Shown in pieces: positions 17,806 through 25,598 of a DNA stretch of 64,000 nt. A program made the position numbers and the translations under genes. This stretch comes from UBA11612 sp963662375 (GTDB taxonomy: Bacteria; Pseudomonadota; Alphaproteobacteria; Rhodospirillales; Rhodospirillaceae). The notes below the pieces were generated by a model that made no database searches, was not told where the DNA came from, and saw nothing but the letters and a program-made list of their open reading frames with translations. The DNA lies in NCBI GenBank assembly GCA_963662375.2, contig CAXXRP010000010.1, positions 452,659 to 516,658 of the forward strand, given 5' to 3'. Position 1 is the first letter of the stretch. Each line of letters begins with the position of its first letter.

Positions 17806-18303
17806 ATGAACCTTAGATTTGTAAGCGTGGTCGCGGTGGCTTTGCTTCTAGCTGCTTGCGCCAAACCGCCGGTGGTAGAAGAAGTGGCGCCACCGCCACC
17901 GCCGCCACCACCACCACCACCACCGGCTGCTCCGTCGGGTCCGGCTGCGGATTCTCTCGAGTATTTCAACACGGTGGTCGGTAATGCCGTGAATTTCGAT
18001 TTTGATGAGTACGATCTCCGCGCTGACGCGCAGGTCGTGCTCCGCGCTCAGGCCGCATGGCTGAACCAGAACCCTTCGCGTACGGTGACGGTTGAAGGCC
18101 ACTGCGATGAGCGGGGCACCCGCGAGTACAACTTGGGCCTCGGCGAACGCCGCGCCAACGCCGCGAAGCAGTACATTGTGAGCCTTGGTATCGCGGAAAG
18201 CCGGCTAACGACTATTTCCTATGGCAAGGAGCGTCCGCTATGCGTCGAGTCTAGCGAGTCCTGCTGGGGTAAGAATCGTCGCGGTATGTCCGTCGCGCAA
18301 TAA
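17806..18303 (+). CDS. pal: Peptidoglycan-associated lipoprotein Pal
   Basis: Pal anchors the outer membrane to peptidoglycan. The 165-residue protein has a lipoprotein signal (VVAVALLLAAC, lipobox LAAC), then a run of 12 consecutive prolines at about residues 29-40, and an OmpA-like domain with VNFDFDEYDLR, TVEGHCDERGTREYNLGLGE and ERRANAAKQY, whose Asp and Arg bind diaminopimelate. Four cysteines besides the lipid-attachment residue are visible. The proline run is encoded by CCA/CCG codons including six CCA in a row, so it could expand or shrink, and its translation should depend on EF-P. Confidence 0.96.
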   Translation: MNLRFVSVVAVALLLAACAKPPVVEEVAPPPPPPPPPPPPAAPSGPAADSLEYFNTVVGNAVNFDFDEYDLRADAQVVLRAQAAWLNQNPSRTVTVEGHCDERGTREYNLGLGERRANAAKQYIVSLGIAESRLTTISYGKERPLCVESSESCWGKNRRGMSVAQ

Positions 18304-18311
18304 CGATAAAA

Positions 18312-18341
18312 AACGGCTCCGGCTTGTAGGCCGGAGCCGTT
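18312..18341 (+). terminator. Hairpin after pal
   Basis: A perfect 12-bp stem, AACGGCTCCGGC (18312-18323) and GCCGGAGCCGTT (18330-18341), with a 6-base loop. Only a short TTTT follows at 18344-18347, so it is either a modest intrinsic terminator or an RNA-stabilising 3' end for the abundant pal mRNA. Confidence 0.65.
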
Positions 18342-18496
18342 ACCTTTTGGGGCGTATGATGTCGGCGGAGCTCTAGCTCGCGGGCATATGCGCTTTATTG
18401 TTGCCTGGAACCCGGGCCACGCTCTGGTGGTTAGTCGGTTTTAGACCAGCCTAGCCTGCCGCCAGCTTTAACTGCGCCAATTGGGAATGACTTGTG

Positions 18497-19684
18497 ATGA
18501 CTCTTTTCTTTCAGTCCAACAGCCTTAGCGGTAGCGGTCTGCGACGCACAGCGATCACCCTCGGCGCTGGGTTGGCTGTCCTATTCGTGACGGTCCAGAA
18601 TCCTACGATGGCGCAAAGTGCTCGCGATTTAGCGAATCGCATCGAGCGCCTAGAGCAAGAGCTGCAGAACTTGCAGGGTGACACTGGGGCTGGGGCGCCC
18701 GAAGACATGACGCCAGATGCCGCTGCCGGCGTTCAGGTGCGTGGGCTTAAACTTGAGCAATTGGTGGAACAATTAACTGGCCAGGTAGAAGAGACGCGTT
18801 TTCGCTTAGGGCAGATGTCTACACAGCTCCGGCAATTGTCCAATGACGTGAGTTACCGGCTCGCGACGCTGGAGCAAGCGTTGGGTGTCTCGGGGGCTGT
18901 GGCTGCTGGGCCGAGCGGCGGGATCGGTGCGGGCGGTGCAACCGTAGCCTCGGCCACCCCATCCCGCCCCGTCGCGGCATCAACTATCGCAGAAGACGCG
19001 CCTTTGTCGCGGCCGGTTTCCTCGCAGCCACGCCGCGCGCCGGCACAAACGGTCACGTCCGCACAAATTGCGGCCGGACCGCCCCAGAACGTCACGCCCG
19101 AAAGTCAGATGATACTGAGAACCGATGAGCAGGGGCAGGCGTTGCCTGCAGACCCCGAAGCGCTTGAAGCGCCGCCTGCAGAGACTAATGCGCCGCCCCC
19201 ATCGGCACCCGCACCAATCGCGGTGCCCAACCCAGCGCCGGTGTCGGCTAACCAGCTGGCCGCGCTACCATCTGCAAACCGCGTATCTCTTCCCGACGGC
19301 ACGCCGAAGGAGCAGTATGAGTATGCGTTCAGCTTTTTAACGCGTAACGATTTTGGTAGGGCAGAAGCGGCGCTGCGGGACTTCCTGACGCGTCACCCCG
19401 AAGATCCGCTGGCAGGCAATGCTCAGTATTGGCTCGGCGAGACCTACTATGTGCGCGGCAATTACAGGCAGGCAGCGGTAGAGTTCATGTCCGGCTACCA
19501 AAGGTATCCGCGGTCCAATAAAGGCCCAGATAACCTCCTCAAACTGGGGATGTCTATGGCCAGTCTCGGGCAGGCCCAGGGCGCATGTACGGCCCTGGGC
19601 CGAATCGCCAAGGATTATGCCGAGGCGCCGGAGCAGATTCGCAGGACAGCAGCTACGCAACGCACAAATCTTAAGTGCAAATGA
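18497..19684 (+). CDS. cpoB: Cell division coordinator CpoB (YbgF)
   Basis: CpoB links Tol-Pal function to peptidoglycan synthesis during constriction. The 395-residue protein has a signal peptide (to about AQSA), a coiled coil (ANRIERLEQELQNLQ and LVEQLTGQVEETRFRLGQMS), a long Ala/Pro/Ser-rich linker (about residues 130-265) and C-terminal tetratricopeptide repeats (QYEYAFSFLTRNDFGRAEAA onward, YWLGETYYVRGNYRQAAVEF). The low-complexity linker makes it longer than the E. coli protein (263 residues). It ends the tol-pal cluster, with tilS next. Confidence 0.92.
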   Translation: MTLFFQSNSLSGSGLRRTAITLGAGLAVLFVTVQNPTMAQSARDLANRIERLEQELQNLQGDTGAGAPEDMTPDAAAGVQVRGLKLEQLVEQLTGQVEETRFRLGQMSTQLRQLSNDVSYRLATLEQALGVSGAVAAGPSGGIGAGGATVASATPSRPVAASTIAEDAPLSRPVSSQPRRAPAQTVTSAQIAAGPPQNVTPESQMILRTDEQGQALPADPEALEAPPAETNAPPPSAPAPIAVPNPAPVSANQLAALPSANRVSLPDGTPKEQYEYAFSFLTRNDFGRAEAALRDFLTRHPEDPLAGNAQYWLGETYYVRGNYRQAAVEFMSGYQRYPRSNKGPDNLLKLGMSMASLGQAQGACTALGRIAKDYAEAPEQIRRTAATQRTNLKCK

Positions 19685-19721
19685 ACGCTGCCAGTTGGGA
19701 TGCCGTGCTCGGCGCAATGAA

Positions 19722-21101
19722 ATGGCTTTAGAAAATCCTGATACGTGGGAGACCATTCCTGCGGCGGCATTCGACGCCGCGATGGCTCCATACCGTCTGC
19801 CACCGGGCGCGCGGATTGCTGTTGCCGTGTCCGGCGGCGCGGACAGTATGGCGTTGGTTCTGTTGCTGTCGTCCTGGGCGGCGAGCCGTGACATTTTCTT
19901 GCATGCTCTGACCGTGGACCACTGCCTGCGGGATAACGCTGCTGTCGAGGCTGCGCAGGTGGAAGAATGGCTGGCCGCACGGAAGGTTCCTCATAGCATT
20001 CTGCGTTGGGAGGGCGGCGTTCAGGTTCGAGAGGTCGCCTCCAGCCCTCAGGATGCCGCTCGAAACGCACGCTATGACTTAATGACTGAATGGTGTGCCG
20101 ATAACGACTGCTCACATCTTTTCGTAGCCCACCACGCCGACGACCAGGTCGAGACATTCCTAATGCGCTTAGCCCGTGGCAGCGGCGTGGACGGTCTTGC
20201 CGCCATGGCGCCGGGGAGTACACGCGGCGGGCTTACGATGGCGCGTCCGCTGCTGGGTTTCGCCAAGACGCAATTGATTGGTGTTTGCCGCGCGAATGGC
20301 CAACGGTGGCTTGAAGACCCGTCTAACGAGGATGCGGCAAGCACGCGCGTTCGCTTTCGTCAGGCTCAGGAGCTTCTCGAGCGAGAAGGGTTCACGCGCC
20401 ACAGACTACTTATGACCGTCCGCCATCTGCAAAGAGCTAAGGTAGCCCTTGACCACGCCGTCACGGCATTTCTGGGCCGGGCCTGCACTTTCGATGGTTG
20501 TGGCGTCGTTCGCGCGTCAGTGGCGAGCTTGGTAGAAACCCCTGAGGAGGTGGGGCTGCGCAGTTTGTCGCGTGTCCTGACGATCGTCGGTGGTTCGACC
20601 TACGGTCCGCGTTTTGAGCGCCTTGAAGGCTTGTATCAGCGGGCCGTGCGCGGACCCTGGCGTGATGCGACGCTTCATGGATGTATGGTTGTGCGAGACG
20701 GTTCGGATCTAGTTTTTTGCCGGGAAGCCGCGAAGATTGCCGCCGATCAGCATATTTCGATGAATAAGGCGGTGATTTGGGATGGGCGCTTTCGTATGAG
20801 TCTTGGTCCGGTTGGCGGACTGCGAGCAAATGGGAGTTTTATCTTATCGCCTCTGACACGGGCGGTTTGGCGCACGCTTCGCGAGGAAAACGCGTCGTCG
20901 CCGCTCGAGGGGATGTGGCCCCGTGTCCGTGAAACATTGCCAGTATTTTTCGATTCATCGGGATTGGCGGCTGTTCCGCACGCTGCATTCGTGCGACCTA
21001 ACCTCAAAGATCATGTGCGGCCAAGGGCGGAATTAACCAGTGTTTTCCGCAGTTCGCTGCCAAATCGGGGTGTGACTACGAAAATGGTACACTCCGAATA
21101 A
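19722..21101 (+). CDS. tilS: tRNA(Ile)-lysidine synthase
   Basis: TilS converts C34 of the CAU tRNA-Ile to lysidine so that it reads AUA. The 459-residue protein has the N-type ATP-pyrophosphatase P-loop (AVSGGADSMALVLLL), ALTVDHCLR, FVAHHADDQVETFLMRLARG and WLEDPSNEDAASTRVRFR, all typical. The frame is open further upstream, overlapping cpoB, but ATG 19722, just after the cpoB stop, is the natural start. A large C-terminal region is less conserved. It lies between cpoB and ftsH, its common position in this class. Confidence 0.93.
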   Translation: MALENPDTWETIPAAAFDAAMAPYRLPPGARIAVAVSGGADSMALVLLLSSWAASRDIFLHALTVDHCLRDNAAVEAAQVEEWLAARKVPHSILRWEGGVQVREVASSPQDAARNARYDLMTEWCADNDCSHLFVAHHADDQVETFLMRLARGSGVDGLAAMAPGSTRGGLTMARPLLGFAKTQLIGVCRANGQRWLEDPSNEDAASTRVRFRQAQELLEREGFTRHRLLMTVRHLQRAKVALDHAVTAFLGRACTFDGCGVVRASVASLVETPEEVGLRSLSRVLTIVGGSTYGPRFERLEGLYQRAVRGPWRDATLHGCMVVRDGSDLVFCREAAKIAADQHISMNKAVIWDGRFRMSLGPVGGLRANGSFILSPLTRAVWRTLREENASSPLEGMWPRVRETLPVFFDSSGLAAVPHAAFVRPNLKDHVRPRAELTSVFRSSLPNRGVTTKMVHSE

Positions 21102-21112
21102 TACCTGAATCG

Positions 21113-21120
21113 CCCCCCCC
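21113..21120. repeat. Run of 8 C upstream of ftsH
   Basis: A short homopolymer in the 145-bp gap between tilS and ftsH. No gene is seen in the gap. The tract could be unstable but is non-coding. Confidence 0.5.
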
Positions 21121-21246
21121 TTTAACGCTTTGCTTGCGGTGGCGCTTTGACGCACTATTTATATCAAGTCGAACTAGAGGGCCTAGGTGAGCGCCGCAGA
21201 CATTCCGAGCGTCGGGCACACTAGAAGCATAAAGTAGAGGGTGGAC

Positions 21247-23190
21247 TTGAATATCAGCCGGAATTTAATGCTCTGGGCGGTCATCCTGGTATTCGTGATG
21301 GTCCTGTTTAACCTGTTTCAAAGCAACACCCCGCGCAATGCAAGCCGTGAAATCTATTTTTCCGACTTCATGGCGGCGGTGGAGCGTTCCGAAGTTCAGG
21401 AAGTCGTGATCCAAGGTGAAAACATCACCGGAGCATTCAAATCCGGCGGCGATTTTCGCACATATGCACCCGAAGACCCGGAGCTGGTTCCCACACTTCG
21501 CGAGCATAGCGTCCAGATTAAGGCAATGCCCAGCGGTGACAACGAGTTGTCCTTCTGGGGGGTCATCATTTCTTGGTTTCCAATGTTGCTCCTTATCGGT
21601 GTGTGGATTTTTTTCATGCGCCAAATGCAGTCCGGCGGTGGCAAGGCAATGGGTTTCGGTAAATCCCGCGCCAAGATGCTCACGGAAAAGCAGGGCCGAG
21701 TAACCTTCGAAGATGTCGCGGGAATAGACGAGGCGAAGCAGGAGCTTGAGGAGATCGTCGAATTTCTCCGCGATCCGCAAAAATTCCAGCGTCTGGGCGG
21801 AAAGATTCCCAAAGGTGTGCTTTTGGTGGGACCGCCGGGCACAGGCAAGACCCTGTTGGCCCGATCCATCGCGGGAGAGGCCAACGTTCCTTTCTTCACG
21901 ATTTCTGGCTCCGACTTTGTCGAGATGTTTGTCGGCGTCGGAGCGTCCCGCGTGCGTGACATGTTTGAGCAAGGCAAGAAAAACGCACCCTGCATTATTT
22001 TCATAGATGAAATCGATGCGGTGGGTCGTCACCGCGGCGCGGGTCTTGGCGGCGGAAATGACGAGCGCGAACAGACGCTCAACCAACTGCTCGTGGAAAT
22101 GGACGGCTTTGAGGCGAATGAAGGTGTCATTCTCATAGCAGCCACAAACCGTCCGGATGTTCTAGACCGAGCGCTCTTGCGACCGGGCCGGTTCGACCGC
22201 CAGGTTGTTGTGCCGAACCCCGATATCCTGGGCCGAGAGAAAATCCTGAACGTACACAGCAAGAAAACACCGCTGGGTCCAGATGTGGAACTTAAGGTTA
22301 TTGCCCGAGGTACGCCGGGTTTTTCGGGGGCTGACCTCGCCAATCTTGTTAACGAAGCCGCACTTCTTGCCGCCCGCAAAGCCAAGCGTGTCATTGGTAT
22401 GGTCGAGTTTGAAGAGGCCAAGGATAAGGTGTTAATGGGCGCCGAACGCCGATCCCTGATCATGACAGAGGACGAGAAGAAACTAACCGCTTACCATGAA
22501 GGTGGACACGCGCTGGTGATGATGCATATTCCGAGCCACGAACCCCTGCATAAGGTGACGATCATTCCGCGCGGGCGGGCCTTGGGTATCACGATGTTCC
22601 TGCCCGAACGCGACAAGTACAGTATGTCCAAGCAGGAACTTACAGCTCAATTGGCAAGTCTGTTCGGCGGCCGCGTGGCTGAGGAAATCGTGTTTGGCTC
22701 GGAAAAGATCACGACTGGCGCCGCGGATGATATTCGTCGCGCAACAGAAATTGCGCGGCAGATGGTCACCGAATACGGATTTTCGGAGCGACTTGGTCCG
22801 TTGCGCTACAATGAAAACCAGGGCGAAGTGTTTCTGGGCCACTCTGTAACGCAAACGAAGAATGTGTCCGATGCAACGGCTGGCATAATAGACGAGGAAG
22901 TGCGTAAGTTTGTCGAGGGGGGCGAGGAAGCGGCGCGAAAAATTATCACTGACCACCGCGATCAACTTGAGACCATTGCCCAAGGGTTACTTGAACACGA
23001 AACGCTTTCGCGCGTTGAGATCGAGGCACTATTGCGGGGGGAGACAGTCGATAAATCGGATAAGTCACCTCCTAAACCCCGTGAGCCCGGGCGGCGTGCG
23101 TCTGTGCCCACAACCGATACCGAAATAAGTAGCCGTAAAGCCGGGCCTTCTGGATTTGGCCCTGAGCCCGAACCGCAGCCGGACGGCTGA
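21247..23190 (+). CDS. ftsH: ATP-dependent zinc metalloprotease FtsH
   Basis: FtsH is the membrane AAA+ protease that degrades LpxC-type and damaged membrane proteins. The 647-residue protein has two membrane helices (about residues 4-24 and 100-122), Walker A GPPGTGKTLLARS, Walker B IIFIDEIDAVG, the SRH, and the zinc site HEGGHA with a distal acidic ligand. The tail (about 50 residues) is Pro/Ser-rich. TTG 21247 matches the family start and sits about seven bases from AGAGGG; GTG 21241 is the other option. Confidence 0.95.
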   Translation: MNISRNLMLWAVILVFVMVLFNLFQSNTPRNASREIYFSDFMAAVERSEVQEVVIQGENITGAFKSGGDFRTYAPEDPELVPTLREHSVQIKAMPSGDNELSFWGVIISWFPMLLLIGVWIFFMRQMQSGGGKAMGFGKSRAKMLTEKQGRVTFEDVAGIDEAKQELEEIVEFLRDPQKFQRLGGKIPKGVLLVGPPGTGKTLLARSIAGEANVPFFTISGSDFVEMFVGVGASRVRDMFEQGKKNAPCIIFIDEIDAVGRHRGAGLGGGNDEREQTLNQLLVEMDGFEANEGVILIAATNRPDVLDRALLRPGRFDRQVVVPNPDILGREKILNVHSKKTPLGPDVELKVIARGTPGFSGADLANLVNEAALLAARKAKRVIGMVEFEEAKDKVLMGAERRSLIMTEDEKKLTAYHEGGHALVMMHIPSHEPLHKVTIIPRGRALGITMFLPERDKYSMSKQELTAQLASLFGGRVAEEIVFGSEKITTGAADDIRRATEIARQMVTEYGFSERLGPLRYNENQGEVFLGHSVTQTKNVSDATAGIIDEEVRKFVEGGEEAARKIITDHRDQLETIAQGLLEHETLSRVEIEALLRGETVDKSDKSPPKPREPGRRASVPTTDTEISSRKAGPSGFGPEPEPQPDG

Positions 23191-23212
23191 ACATTTTGGT
23201 TCATGGACTATA

Positions 23213-23244
23213 CTCAGGACCCCGCCGGATGGCGGGGTCCTGAG
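23213..23244. repeat. Perfect 14-bp inverted repeat between ftsH and folP
   Basis: CTCAGGACCCCGCC (23213-23226) and GGCGGGGTCCTGAG (23231-23244) enclose a four-base loop GGAT. The stem is very stable, but there is no T-run, and folP starts only 18 bases later. It may be a terminator of ftsH that works without a U-tract, an mRNA processing barrier or an operator. Confidence 0.7.
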
Positions 23245-23261
23245 CATAGGAGATCAGGTCG

Positions 23262-24389
23262 ATGTCCGATGCATGCCCTTATGTGACCCCGCGCGCGCTG
23301 CTAAGGGGACGGTCCGCTCTGGATGCAGTACTCCAGGGTCAGGCTTGGCCGTTGGCCGCGGGGTACGGACCTCTCGCTTTTGCTGTGGTTGAGATTTCCT
23401 ACCTGAACAACCAGTCAATAAAAACCGCCCTGGTGCCTCGCTCTCAGTACGAAAGCCCTCAATGTGGGATCGAGAATGGGGTTAGGATACATGTCGACGC
23501 ACGGCTTACGGAATTCGCGCGGTCCCGCCACCTGTTCGCGAGTACCGAACTAACTTACCCCCTTATCATGGGTATCGTTAACGTCACGCCCGACAGCTTC
23601 TCTGACGGCGGGAGGTTTCATGACGCTAACGTCGCCATCGCCCACGGTTTGTCGCTAAGAGATGCGGGGGCGTCCATTGTTGACGTCGGCGGTGAGTCAA
23701 CGCGACCCGGTGCTGCGCCAGTTGCGCCCGAGGAAGAAATTGCGAGAATTGCTCCGGTGGTGCGCGGTTTGGTTTCGCAGGGTGTATGCGTGTCCATCGA
23801 CACGCGCCGCTCAGCCGTTATGGCTGCCGCGTTTGAGGCCGGGGCCCGCATCGTGAACGACGTTACTGCCCTTGCCGGTGATTCCAAATCCTTGCGCGTT
23901 GTCACCAATGCGGGCGTAGCGGTGATTCTTATGCACATGCAGGGGGAGCCGCGGACCATGCAGAACAATCCGGCGTATGCATGGGCACCGGGAGATGTGT
24001 ATGATTTCTTGCGCGCACGGATTGAGGCTTGTCTGAATGCCGGCATGGCACCAGAACAGATCGCGATAGATCCGGGCATAGGATTCGGTAAGAATGTTGC
24101 GCATAATGCTACGGTCATGGATCATCTTGGTCTGTTCCATGGCCTCGGTCGCCCGTTGGTTTTTGGGGCATCACGCAAGAGTTTTATTGCACAAATGAGC
24201 CTTGGTGAGTCGCCGGACAAACGTTTAGCGGGCTCCCTTGCAGCGGCACTTCATGCCGCCGCGCAGGGCGCCCATATTCTCCGGGTCCATGATGTGGCCG
24301 AGACGCGCCAAGCTTTGGCCGTTGCGGCTGAGGTTGCGGGAACGCCTCGTGGGGGCGCAGGTGCAATTCAGGAAGACGTAGTAAATTAA
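23262..24389 (+). CDS. folP: Dihydropteroate synthase
   Basis: FolP joins p-aminobenzoate to the pterin pyrophosphate and is the target of sulfonamides. The catalytic domain begins near residue 105 with LIMGIVNVTPDSFSDGG, followed by DVGGESTRPGA, SIDTRRSAVM, IVNDVTAL, DPGIGFGKN and FGASRKSFI. It is preceded by about 100 residues (PRALLRGRSALDAVLQGQAW...) of a type often seen before FolP in alphaproteobacteria and not needed for the fold. ATG 23262 has GGAGATCAGG upstream. Total 375 residues. Confidence 0.93.
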   Translation: MSDACPYVTPRALLRGRSALDAVLQGQAWPLAAGYGPLAFAVVEISYLNNQSIKTALVPRSQYESPQCGIENGVRIHVDARLTEFARSRHLFASTELTYPLIMGIVNVTPDSFSDGGRFHDANVAIAHGLSLRDAGASIVDVGGESTRPGAAPVAPEEEIARIAPVVRGLVSQGVCVSIDTRRSAVMAAAFEAGARIVNDVTALAGDSKSLRVVTNAGVAVILMHMQGEPRTMQNNPAYAWAPGDVYDFLRARIEACLNAGMAPEQIAIDPGIGFGKNVAHNATVMDHLGLFHGLGRPLVFGASRKSFIAQMSLGESPDKRLAGSLAAALHAAAQGAHILRVHDVAETRQALAVAAEVAGTPRGGAGAIQEDVVN

Positions 24390-24398
24390 GGTTTGTAC

Positions 24399-24554
24399 GT
24401 GCGCTTTGTTGCCATGCGTACCGCGCGGGATACAACGCTTGGCATGCCTCAGCTTGTCCTCCCTTCCATTCAGGTGAATATACGAGCCGGCGCACTACCC
24501 CCGGCCGAGGATAATGGGATCGCATACCTTAAGCTGTCGGTGAATGCTCTCTAG
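24399..24554 (+). CDS. Possible small ORF of 51 residues
   Basis: In the gap between folP and the interrupted permease gene, GTG 24399 opens a 51-residue frame ending at TAG 24552. TAAGG lies about eight bases upstream. The product reads without repeats and contains VNIRAGALPPAEDNGIAYLK. I do not recognise it, and it could be chance or the relic of a longer gene. Confidence 0.25.
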   Translation: MRFVAMRTARDTTLGMPQLVLPSIQVNIRAGALPPAEDNGIAYLKLSVNAL

Positions 24555-24621
24555 CGGCGCAGGAAGTAGAGGGAGTTTCTTATGTTGACTGATCTCCTGA
24601 CAGTATTGTCGGGATCTGCCG

Positions 24622-24627
24622 TCGGCT
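24622..24627. repeat. Target site duplication, left, IS copy 1
   Basis: TCGGCT immediately before the left IS end. It is repeated directly after the right end at 27209-27214, as expected for IS21-family transposition. Confidence 0.85.
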
Positions 24628-24732
24628 TGTCAACGGCGGAGCAAAATTAGTCCACCCGGGCGGAGCAAAACTAGTCCACTTAACGTTATGTGGTACGCGG
24701 TGTTGGGGGGTTGTCCCGGTAGTCCATAGGAG

Positions 24733-24790
24733 GGACCCGCGCTGCTTCGTGTAGCGCTTGCGTTACGCGGAGCGAAGCAGCGTGGGAGGT
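24733..24790. repeat. Long palindrome in the non-coding left part of the IS
   Basis: CGCTGCTTCG (24740-24749) and CGAAGCAGCG (24773-24782) form a perfect 10-bp stem; inside it GTAGCG and CGTTAC form a second stem with one G-U pair and a short loop. It lies downstream of istB. The same structure is at 52190-52247 in copy 2. It may terminate istAB transcription or block read-through. Confidence 0.65.
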
Positions 24791-24827
24791 TCCTGTGGGC
24801 CCACCGGGTCAACCATTGCACCGGCGG

Positions 24828-25598
24828 TTAAGCAGGTATTTTTGGGGATTTCCGCCGTTTTTGGCTTTGGTTGAGACGATAGCTCTCGCCGTTCATTTCC
24901 AGGATATGGACATGGTGGGTGAGGCGGTCCAGCAAAGCCCCGGTCAGGCGTTCCGAGCCGAATATCTCCGTCCACTCATCGAGCGGCAAGTTGGAGGTCA
25001 CCAGGATCGAGCCCCGCTCGTAGCGCTGGCTGAAGACTTCGAACAGCAGCTCGGCGCCGGTCTTCGAGAGCGGCACGAAGCCGAGTTCGTCGATGATCAG
25101 AAGGTGATACTTTGCCAGTTGCTTCTGCAGGCGCAACAGGCGTTTTTCATCCCTGGCCTCCATCAGTTCATGAACCAGGGCAGCGGCCGTGAGGAAGCCG
25201 ACGGAGAGCCCCTTTTGGCAGGCCGCCAGACCGAGACCGAGGGCGATATGGGTCTTGCCGGTTCCGCTGTTGCCGAGCGCGATGATATTCTCACGACGCT
25301 CGACGTATTCGCATCGCGCCAACTCCAGAACCAGCATCTTGTTGAGCGATGCGATGGCCTTGAAGTCGAAGCTGTCGAGGCTTTTGACGGCGGGGAACCT
25401 GGCCTGTCTGATCCGCCGCTCGACCATGCGGCGCTCACGGTCGATCAGTTCCAACTCGGTCAGACGGACAAGATACCGCACATGGTCGGCGCCCTCGGTG
25501 GCGCATTGGCGGGCCAGCTTGTCGTATTCGCGCAGGAACGTCGGCAGTTTCAGGGTCTTGAGGTGATGGGCCAGCAACACTTGCGGCGTATCGGTCAT
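24828..25598 (-). CDS. istB: IS21 transposition helper ATPase IstB, copy 1
   Basis: IstB is the DnaA/DnaC-like AAA+ regulator that IstA needs for target joining. The 256-residue protein has the N-terminal DnaA/IstB domain, Walker A ALGNSGTGKTHIALGLG, Walker B HLLIIDELGFVPL, sensor LVTSNLPLDEW and arginine-rich C-terminus. ATG 25598 overlaps the istA stop (ATGA); the open frame extends further upstream but inside istA. Compared with copy 2 it has Leu where copy 2 has Phe in NLP(L/F)DEW. Confidence 0.95.
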   Translation of the reverse strand: MTDTPQVLLAHHLKTLKLPTFLREYDKLARQCATEGADHVRYLVRLTELELIDRERRMVERRIRQARFPAVKSLDSFDFKAIASLNKMLVLELARCEYVERRENIIALGNSGTGKTHIALGLGLAACQKGLSVGFLTAAALVHELMEARDEKRLLRLQKQLAKYHLLIIDELGFVPLSKTGAELLFEVFSQRYERGSILVTSNLPLDEWTEIFGSERLTGALLDRLTHHVHILEMNGESYRLNQSQKRRKSPKIPA

